Assembly (NCBI GenBank): GCA_031262485.1
Contig: JAISHO010000019.1
Location: forward strand, 1 to 64,000
Source of the DNA: Propionibacteriaceae bacterium
GTDB taxonomy: Bacteria > Actinomycetota > Actinomycetes > Propionibacteriales > Propionibacteriaceae
Direction of reading: 5' to 3'
DNA: 64,000 nucleotides
Part shown: positions 25,906-33,342 of the stretch, one piece after another
Position numbering within the stretch: the stretch's first letter is position 1
Layout: each line of letters starts with the position of its first letter
The notes under the pieces: generated by a model
The model's input: only the letters and a program-made list of their open reading frames with translations
What the model was told of the DNA's origin: nothing
The model's database searches: none
Translations under genes and position numbers: made by a program

Positions 25906-27042
25906 ATGCGGTCTCCACATGAGCACTCGAACGACAACCCGTTCACGCCAACCTTCGGAGTGACGCCACCATCTCTCGTCGGGCGGGATGTCGAACTCGC
26001 CGCCGTGAGGCGCGCCCTCCACCGTGGGCCCGGGGACCCCGCCCGTGCCGTTCTCCTCACCGGCCCTCGTGGGTCGGGGAAAACCGTTCTGCTCAACGCT
26101 CTTGAGGACATCGCTATCGATGCCGGCTGGACCGTCGTCTCCGAGATCGTCCAACCCGGCCTCGCTCGGGAACTCACCGACATCGTCCTACCGAATCTGC
26201 TTCCCCGCGATGGGGACGACAGTCACATCACCGCCGTCGCCGCCGGAGCGCTCGGCTTCTCCGCCTCCGTCACCCGCGAGATCGACGATCGCCCCTCCCC
26301 GACAAAGACCTTGCGTCAGCAACTGGAACATGTCGCCAGCACCCTCGAGACGACGAACGGTGGGATCTTCATCTCCCTCGACGAAGTCCACCACGACGAG
26401 ATCAACGAACTTAAACCCCTCTTCCACGCCATTCAACAATGCTTCCGACGTGGGTTGCCGGTCGCTTTCGCCGCCGCCGGGCTCCCCAGTTCGATCAGCA
26501 GCCTCCTCAACGAGAACGTCCTCACCTACCTCCGCCGAGCCGAGCGTTTCGTCCTCGGCGAACTCTCCCCCTCCGAGGTGAGGGCCGCGCTTCAGGAGCC
26601 GATCGTCACAGCCGGGCGTTCGATCGCACCCGACGCACTCGATTTCGCCGTCGACGCTATCGGTGGCGGATACCCCTTCCTCACCCAAGTCGTCGGATTC
26701 GAACTGTGGCAAGCCGACCCCACCGCCCCCGTCATCGATCTTGAGGCAGCGCAGTTAGCCACGGCGCGGGCCGCCGAAACCACGAGACGGCTCGTCATCG
26801 AACCCGTCCTCAAAGACCTCTCCGACAAAGACAGAGACTTCCTCGACGCCATGGCAGGCATCGCCGAATCCCCCGCTGATCTCGCGTGCATTCAAGAGCG
26901 ACTCGGGGCTACCCGTGACCACGTCAAGAAATATCGAGCCCGTCTCATTGACACCCACATCATCGAACCCGCCGGACGCGGAAAAGTTGACTTCGTCATG
27001 CCACTGTTTCGCGACTACCTGCGCGCTCAATCCGAGGCGTGA
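25906..27042 (+). CDS. AAA ATPase with a C-terminal winged helix
   Basis: A 378-aa AAA_16-type ATPase: LVGRDVEL at the N-terminus, Walker A GPRGSGKTV, Walker B ISLDEVHHDE, sensor region FAAAGLPSSI, and a lid or winged-helix end (VKKYRARLIDTHIIEP). The ATG at 25906 with AAGGGAAGG upstream is preferred to the TTG at 25876, which falls in the repeat. This orphan ATPase type is common in actinobacterial accessory regions; its role is unknown. It converges on a decayed ATPase gene 2 bp away. Confidence 0.8.
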   Translation: MRSPHEHSNDNPFTPTFGVTPPSLVGRDVELAAVRRALHRGPGDPARAVLLTGPRGSGKTVLLNALEDIAIDAGWTVVSEIVQPGLARELTDIVLPNLLPRDGDDSHITAVAAGALGFSASVTREIDDRPSPTKTLRQQLEHVASTLETTNGGIFISLDEVHHDEINELKPLFHAIQQCFRRGLPVAFAAAGLPSSISSLLNENVLTYLRRAERFVLGELSPSEVRAALQEPIVTAGRSIAPDALDFAVDAIGGGYPFLTQVVGFELWQADPTAPVIDLEAAQLATARAAETTRRLVIEPVLKDLSDKDRDFLDAMAGIAESPADLACIQERLGATRDHVKKYRARLIDTHIIEPAGRGKVDFVMPLFRDYLRAQSEA

Positions 27043-27044
27043 CG

Positions 27045-27296
27045 TCACGGAGCCAGCATGGTCAGCGGAACGACACTGACACCGTCGTCGCGTCGGGCCG
27101 CGATTCCTCCATTAGTGAGGACGGCGAGGAAAGCACAACGGGTGGTGTCAACCAAGGAAGCCATCCGTCGTAGTTGATTGGCGGCGCCGTCGATGACGCG
27201 CTGTGTGGATCCGAGCTCCACCTCGAAGGCGCCCCAGCGGCCGTCTGGTAGTTCGACGATGTCGTCGACTTCCGGTTTCAGCCGCTCAGGGTACAA
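27045..27296 (-). pseudogene. C-terminal remnant of a DUF4143-type AAA protein
   Basis: About 83 codons with VDDIVELPDGRWGAFEVELG, then a helix and ending GVSVVPLTMLAP. This is the C-terminal part of AAA plus DUF4143 proteins, where the EVKLG-type stretch belongs to a PD-(D/E)XK-like fold. The N-terminal AAA half is missing. Homology stops exactly at a tandem 17-bp repeat, and the only start is a TTG. Probably a truncated, inactive gene. Confidence 0.7.
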
Positions 27297-27325
27297 CTTT
27301 CTGACGATTCAGGGTACAACTTTCT
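27286..27325. repeat. Tandem 17-bp repeat at the truncation point
   Basis: TCAGGGTACAACTTTCT occurs at 27286-27302 and 27309-27325. It sits at the broken edge of the DUF4143 remnant and may be the scar or end of a lost mobile element. I could not assign it to an IS family. Confidence 0.6.
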
Positions 27326-27436
27326 TAACCCGGGTGAAATAGACAATGTGGAATCAATTCGACCGATAACGAGAATTGCCGAAGATGGTTACACTCATTT
27401 CAGTTATTCTCACTTAGATCGGATGGGGGGAGACCA

Positions 27437-27820
27437 ATGAGTAGAACGCTAGTCCGTGATGCCGAAGCGTTGCATCACGCGCTCGAGACCGAGGGCGACG
27501 AAGTCAGCGTGTCGTTGTCCAGAGGAACAGCGGAGATGCTGGCTCGCCTCATCGAGGCTCAATCGAACGGCCAAGAGATCGTCATCACCCATGGTCTTCA
27601 AGAAGTGTCCCCAGCGGAAGCTGCCTTGATGCTCGGAATGTCCCGTCCTCAAGTCCGCAAGCTGATGGACCGAGGGGCGCTGCCCTATCGCATGGTCGGA
27701 TCTCACTATCGCATCGCCATCGAAGACGTCCGCGCGTTCCTCGACGCAGAACGACGGCGACGCAAGGAAGCTCTCGCCCAGTTCTCAGCGCTGGAGAACA
27801 ATCTGGGGCTGACCGAGTGA
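27437..27820 (+). CDS. Helix-turn-helix DNA-binding protein (excisionase/MerR-type fold)
   Basis: A 127-aa protein. The C-terminal half is an excisionase-type HTH: SPAEAALMLGMSRPQVRKLM, RGALPYRMVGSHYRI, then IEDVRAFLDAERRRR. Proteins of this form usually act as the antitoxin of a PIN toxin encoded directly downstream. Here no PIN gene follows; 152 bp later the defence helicase starts. It may instead regulate the defence operon, or be a leftover antitoxin. ATG after a GGGGGGAG ribosome site. Confidence 0.75.
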   Translation: MSRTLVRDAEALHHALETEGDEVSVSLSRGTAEMLARLIEAQSNGQEIVITHGLQEVSPAEAALMLGMSRPQVRKLMDRGALPYRMVGSHYRIAIEDVRAFLDAERRRRKEALAQFSALENNLGLTE

Positions 27821-27972
27821 ATCAACAGAGAGCGTTCATAACCTTGCCCTCCACACCGTGCGCCACGACCAGACAGAATACGGAATACTTGAGTAATCGT
27901 TTGGTCTCGACGCTCCGTTGGACGGCCCCGTGACCGTTCCCTCTCGGGGCGTCGAAGAAGGAGTGACGCGCC

Positions 27973-30900
27973 GTGGCGGACAACGCGCTGGGGGACCTTG
28001 ACATCTTCCACATGCACCGGACCCTCATCGACGACTACCGGAGCTTCACCGAGGGCGCCATCGACATTCATGACGCTCGAATTCGCGAGTCTGTCCGTGA
28101 GCAGGCCGACCTAGGGGGCCAATGGCCCGATCCTTTCCTCTCGATCAACCCTTCGTTCGAGTCAGGGGGAACAGTCCAGGAACTCGCTGATCGGGGAATC
28201 CTTCACCCACGGACCGCAGAGTTGTTCAGGCGCGAAGGCAGCACGGAATCGATGTCGTTGTATCGCCATCAGACCGATGCGATCGAAGCAGCACGCCAGC
28301 AAGCGTCCTATGTGCTGACGACAGGCACCGGCTCCGGCAAATCTTTGGCTTACATGCTCCCGATCGTCGACTACGTGCTCAAACACCCCGATTCCCCAGG
28401 GATCAAGGCGATCGTCGTGTACCCGATGAACGCCCTCGCCAACAGTCAAGAGAACGAGTTACGTGGCTATCTTCACGAACCGGCTCTTGGAACGCCCGGC
28501 GCGGTCACCTATGCCCGCTACACTGGCCAGGAGAGCCAGGAACGACGTGAGGAGATCGCGAAGAATCCACCTGACATCCTCTTGACGAACTACGTCATGC
28601 TCGAGTTGCTATTGACGCGTCCAGATGAGCGTTCTGCTCTCATCGAGGCGGCTCGAGGACTCCGGTTCCTCGTCCTCGACGAACTCCACACCTATCGTGG
28701 CCGCCAAGGCGCCGATGTCGCAATGTTGGTTCGACGGGTCCGGCAAGCCACGGGAGCTGGTGACCATCTCCTTTGCGTCGGCACATCAGCGACGATGTCT
28801 TCTGAGGGAACCCAAGCCAATCAGCGAAGTGTCGTGGCGAGCGTCGCCACGCGGATCTTCGGCACGACTGTCACACCTGACCATGTCATCACGGAGACGC
28901 TCGTCCTGGCGACCGAGGGCGAACCGCAGATCGAGGAGTTGCAAAGCCTCATCGACGCTCGTGGACGGGCCGAATCGAACGATCCCCGCCTCAACCACGA
29001 TTATGAGGCGCTGCGTCATGACGCATTAGCGGTGTGGATTGAGAACGTCTTCGGCCTCGACGAAGAACCGGGGACGCCTCCCACCCTCATTCGCCGGGCT
29101 CCTACTACGGTCGCTGACGCTAGTGCTCTGTTGAACCGAGAGACCGGACGACCTTTCGATCAGTGCAAGACGGCGATCCAGCAGACGCTCTTGGCAGGTT
29201 CGAGGACGCGAGATCCATCGACTGGGCGCCCCCTGTTCGCTTTCCGCCTTCACCAATTCATCTCAAAAGGCGCCTCGGTTTACGTCTCACTTGAAGACGA
29301 GGCGACCCGGGCGATCGAGCACGAGTATCGACTCACCCTGTCTGCGACGAGGCCAGACGGAAGCGACGAACGGCGACTGTTCCCCTTGGCGTTTTGCCGG
29401 GATTGCGGCCAGGAATATCTCATGGTGACGCGGAAAAATAGGGAGGATCATTTCGTCGCCCGCACCCAGATCAGAATCCTCGAGAAGGGGGGAGACGCCA
29501 GCGATGGGTATCTTCTCATCGACAGTGACAATCCTTGGCCGAACGATCCGATCGACCGTCTTCCCGATTCCTGGGTCGAATCGCGTCGCGATGGGCCAGC
29601 CGTCATCAAATCCCGCAAGGACGACGTTCCACAAACGGTGATCGTCGATCTCGACGGCCACATTCTTCCCCACCCATCTCAGAGCATGCTCGGAAAGGCG
29701 ACCCGGATGACGTGGATTCCCGGGCAGTTGATGTTCTGCCTCACGTGCGGCACCACGTACCATCAGAAACGTGATTCCGAGGCCGGGAAAGTGGCGGCAC
29801 TCGATCAGGAGGGGCGCTCGAGCGCGACGACGGTGCTCTCGTTGAGCGTATTAAAATCGCTCGACAGAGCTCACGTCGAACGCGAGGTGCGCAAACTCCT
29901 CACCTTCGTCGACAATCGTCAAGACGCCAGCCTCCAATCTGGCCATATCAACGATTTCGTCCTCGTCGCCCAACTTCGCTCCGCCGTGCGTGCGGCGACG
30001 GAAGCCGCCGGGGAGGAGGGGATCACCCCCCTCGATTACGCGGACATTCTTCCCCGTTATCTCCGCATTGATCGAAGCCACTACGCACAGGACCCCAACG
30101 CCTTCTCGACGAACCCTATCGATAGCGCCTTCGCGCTCGTGGCCGAATATCGGGCTCTTCAAGACCTCAGACGAGGGTGGAGGGTCACCCTGCCGAATCT
30201 GGAACAGACGGGGTTGATTCGGGTGGATTACCCGACGGCGAGGAGGCTATGTGCCGCTGAATCGCGCTGGGAGACCGCCCATCCCGCTCTGCGCGACGCT
30301 TCTCCGGCGCAGCGGGAGGAAATCGTCTGCGTGCTCCTCGACGAATTCAGGCGGGTGTTAGCCCTTCACACGGAAGTCTTCTCCGAGGACCATCTTCGTA
30401 AGCTCCAACGACTCAGCGTCGAATATCTCACCGGGCTGTGGACCGTCGAGGAGGGCGAGCGGGCCGATCCAGGGATTGTCACCCTCGCCACTCCCCGGAA
30501 CCTAACGACACGAGGCTTGCCGAAATACCAGACCCTAACACGTGGATCGCTTTTCGGCCGCTGGTTGGCGAGACGGTTGAGCGAACGAAAAGGTGAACCC
30601 ATCGATGGGGCTGAGTATGAAACCATCATCCGCTCTCTCATGGCCGTACTCGCCGAGGGGGGAATTGTCGCGCATGAGAAATACGGAACGACGGACGGGT
30701 ACACCCTCAAACTCGACCAAATCCGCATCGTCGAAGGGTCCGGAGATCATGGCGCTTCCGACCCTATCCGGAGCACGCGGGCCGCTGAACGAGGCCCCCG
30801 GGTCAACCCGTACTTCAAAGAGATCTACCAACTGCCGAGCAAGGATTTAGCTTTCATTGTCGCCCAAGAGCACACGGCGCAGGTTCGCGCCGAGGACCGG

Positions 30901-33252
30901 GAATCGAGAGAGGCAAAGTTCCGAAAAGGTGAGCTGCCTCTGCTCTACTGCTCCCCGACCATGGAATTGGGGGTGGACATCTCATCGCTCAACGCCGTCG
31001 CCATGAGAAATGTGCCCCCCACTCCCGCGAATTACGCCCAACGCTCCGGAAGAGCGGGCCGTTCCGGCAGTCCTGCCCTCGTTGTCACCTATTGCGCGAG
31101 CGGGAACGCACATGACTCCTATTACTTCAAACATCGCGATCAGATGGTGGCTGGGCAAGTCAAAGCCCCTCAAATCGACCTCACGAACGAGGATCTTCTG
31201 CGTTCCCACATCCATGCGATTTGGCTCGCTTTCTCCGGAGCGAGGCTGGGCCAATCGATGACCGATGTGCTCATCACTCCCCCATCCGATCGCGGGAGCG
31301 ATCCCGCTGCCCATCCTTATCCCATCAAACCCGAGATCCGCGAATGCTTCTCCCGAAGCGATGTGGCTGATCGCGCGAAAGAGGCGGCTCATCTCATCAT
31401 CTCACCATTCAGCGATGAGCTCTCAGAGACTTCTTGGTGGAACCCCACCTGGACCGATGAGGTCATTAACGACGCTTTGGAAAATTTCGATCACGCCTGC
31501 GACCGGTGGCGCATGCTCGACCGCACTTCGCTCACCGAGATGACCCTCGCTTTCGAGCAACTCAGCGATCTATCAGCTGATAAGCGGCAACGGGAGAATG
31601 CCAAACGTAGAATGGACGACGCCGCCCACGAGCGTGCGCTACTAAAGAATGACTCCGGCTCGGCGTCCAATAGCAGTGATTTTTACCCCTATCGTTATTT
31701 TGCTTCCGAGGGATTCCTTCCCGGCTACTCCTTCCCCCGCTTGCCGCTGGCCGCCTTCATCCCAGGCCGTACTCGTTCCGACAACGCATGGATCCAACGG
31801 CCCCGTTTCCTCGCACTCAACGAGTTCGGCCCGAACGCCTTCATTTATCACGAAGGCGCCCGTTATCAAGTGACGCGTGTCAATCTCCCCCGTGGGGGCG
31901 GCGACGTTAGTGGGATGGCCAATCTCACGCTTCGTGAGGCCCGCGTCTGCGAGAACTGCGGCTACCACCATGACCGGGAGATCGGTGCCGATTTGTGTGA
32001 GAACTGCGGGGTTCCCTTGAACGGAGTCACAAGAAACCTCCTTCCCCTTCAGATGGTGCGCACACGCCGACGCGATCGGATCGGCGCCAATGAGGAGGAA
32101 AGGCAACGTGCCGGCTTTGATATACACACGACCTATCGCTTCGCACGTCGTGGCGACACCACACCTCAGCCCATTCCTTTCGTCGATGCGGATGACAGAA
32201 TCGTGGCCACCGTCCAATATGGCGACGCCGCCGAGATTCGCCGTGTCAACCTCGGGCTCAAGCGCCGCACACCCGGAGAGTCGAAGGACGCGACTGACGG
32301 ATTCTGGCTCGACACTGTCGAAGGGCAATGGTTAAGCAACAAGAAAGCAGCAGACCTCGAACTCGTCTCGGAGGAGGGAGCGCCTTTCGCCGAGGACGTC
32401 ACCCGGAAGGCTCGCGTCATCCCCTACGTCGAAGACCACCGTAATATCGCCGTCGTTCAGTGGGGCGAGGAACTGGACACGACCAAGGAAGTCACCCTCA
32501 TGTATGCCATCGAACGTGGCGTGGAGACGTTCTTCCAACTCGAGGATGCCGAAGTGACGAGCGAACTTCTTCCCGATCAAGAGAAGAAAGGGAGATTCAT
32601 GCTCGTTGAATCAGCCGAGGGAGGGGCAGGAGCACTACGACGCCTCACCAAGAAGGATCTCTCCACGGGAGAACCCGACGCTCTCGCACAGGTGGCGCGA
32701 GAGGCACTGTCGATCATCCACGTCGACCCCGACACCGGCGAGGACACCGAGGACGCTTGCGGTCGCGGTTGCTACCACTGCCTCCTCACTTACGGCAATC
32801 AGCTCTCTCATGCCTCGATCGATCGACGTGTCGCCATCCCCTATCTCCTGCGGCTCGCGTCAGCACGAGTCATCCCGGTTTCCGAGGATCCTTCCCATCG
32901 GAGGACGAGTCCACCGGATCAGGGAAGCGAGAGCGCCGATGCGATGGGGGAATCCCACCTCATCCCGACCGGCGTTCGCCCCACGGTCGAGACCGCTTTG
33001 CACTACATCCTCTCCCATGATCTCGCGTGGCCTTCCTCGATCACTGACGAGGTGGAGGGAACACCGGTCGACCTCGTGTACCAACCTGGTCAGTCGGGGC
33101 CGTCCGCCGTGGTTTTCATTGACGAGGAGCATCGTCCAGACACCAGCGCTTTGGCCTTCGGGGGTTGGAATGTCGTCCAGGTCGAGCCCGATGACTCGTT
33201 CGAGCGGGTCGTCCGTGCGAACCCGTCTGTCTTTGGGAGACTGTCCGAATGA
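27973..33252 (+). CDS. Giant DExH helicase with DUF1998 region (YprA/MrfA family; DrmA/DruE-like)
   Basis: A 1759-aa superfamily 2 helicase. Walker A TTGTGSGKS (about 116-124), DELH box in LVLDELHTYRG (about 233), VGTSATMSS, ELGVDIS and QRSGRAGR (about 1022-1029) are all present. Cys pairs (FCRDCG, FCLTCG, CENCG twice) and a final CGRGCYHCLLTYG cluster mark the DUF1998/zinc region. The last 100 residues (VDLVYQPGQ, VVFIDEEHRPD, VFGRL) resemble a degenerate Vsr/DUF559 nuclease domain. This helicase class is the core of DISARM, Druantia and Dpd systems. GTG start with AAGGAG upstream. Confidence 0.88.
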   Translation: MADNALGDLDIFHMHRTLIDDYRSFTEGAIDIHDARIRESVREQADLGGQWPDPFLSINPSFESGGTVQELADRGILHPRTAELFRREGSTESMSLYRHQTDAIEAARQQASYVLTTGTGSGKSLAYMLPIVDYVLKHPDSPGIKAIVVYPMNALANSQENELRGYLHEPALGTPGAVTYARYTGQESQERREEIAKNPPDILLTNYVMLELLLTRPDERSALIEAARGLRFLVLDELHTYRGRQGADVAMLVRRVRQATGAGDHLLCVGTSATMSSEGTQANQRSVVASVATRIFGTTVTPDHVITETLVLATEGEPQIEELQSLIDARGRAESNDPRLNHDYEALRHDALAVWIENVFGLDEEPGTPPTLIRRAPTTVADASALLNRETGRPFDQCKTAIQQTLLAGSRTRDPSTGRPLFAFRLHQFISKGASVYVSLEDEATRAIEHEYRLTLSATRPDGSDERRLFPLAFCRDCGQEYLMVTRKNREDHFVARTQIRILEKGGDASDGYLLIDSDNPWPNDPIDRLPDSWVESRRDGPAVIKSRKDDVPQTVIVDLDGHILPHPSQSMLGKATRMTWIPGQLMFCLTCGTTYHQKRDSEAGKVAALDQEGRSSATTVLSLSVLKSLDRAHVEREVRKLLTFVDNRQDASLQSGHINDFVLVAQLRSAVRAATEAAGEEGITPLDYADILPRYLRIDRSHYAQDPNAFSTNPIDSAFALVAEYRALQDLRRGWRVTLPNLEQTGLIRVDYPTARRLCAAESRWETAHPALRDASPAQREEIVCVLLDEFRRVLALHTEVFSEDHLRKLQRLSVEYLTGLWTVEEGERADPGIVTLATPRNLTTRGLPKYQTLTRGSLFGRWLARRLSERKGEPIDGAEYETIIRSLMAVLAEGGIVAHEKYGTTDGYTLKLDQIRIVEGSGDHGASDPIRSTRAAERGPRVNPYFKEIYQLPSKDLAFIVAQEHTAQVRAEDRESREAKFRKGELPLLYCSPTMELGVDISSLNAVAMRNVPPTPANYAQRSGRAGRSGSPALVVTYCASGNAHDSYYFKHRDQMVAGQVKAPQIDLTNEDLLRSHIHAIWLAFSGARLGQSMTDVLITPPSDRGSDPAAHPYPIKPEIRECFSRSDVADRAKEAAHLIISPFSDELSETSWWNPTWTDEVINDALENFDHACDRWRMLDRTSLTEMTLAFEQLSDLSADKRQRENAKRRMDDAAHERALLKNDSGSASNSSDFYPYRYFASEGFLPGYSFPRLPLAAFIPGRTRSDNAWIQRPRFLALNEFGPNAFIYHEGARYQVTRVNLPRGGGDVSGMANLTLREARVCENCGYHHDREIGADLCENCGVPLNGVTRNLLPLQMVRTRRRDRIGANEEERQRAGFDIHTTYRFARRGDTTPQPIPFVDADDRIVATVQYGDAAEIRRVNLGLKRRTPGESKDATDGFWLDTVEGQWLSNKKAADLELVSEEGAPFAEDVTRKARVIPYVEDHRNIAVVQWGEELDTTKEVTLMYAIERGVETFFQLEDAEVTSELLPDQEKKGRFMLVESAEGGAGALRRLTKKDLSTGEPDALAQVAREALSIIHVDPDTGEDTEDACGRGCYHCLLTYGNQLSHASIDRRVAIPYLLRLASARVIPVSEDPSHRRTSPPDQGSESADAMGESHLIPTGVRPTVETALHYILSHDLAWPSSITDEVEGTPVDLVYQPGQSGPSAVVFIDEEHRPDTSALAFGGWNVVQVEPDDSFERVVRANPSVFGRLSE

Positions 33253-33342
33253 TTCCCCCATCATCTCCCTCACCGGCGCCGCAGGGCTGCTCACCATTCT
33301 CGGGCAGCAGTGAGACGACCCGCCTGAAAACAGGGGCCACTC

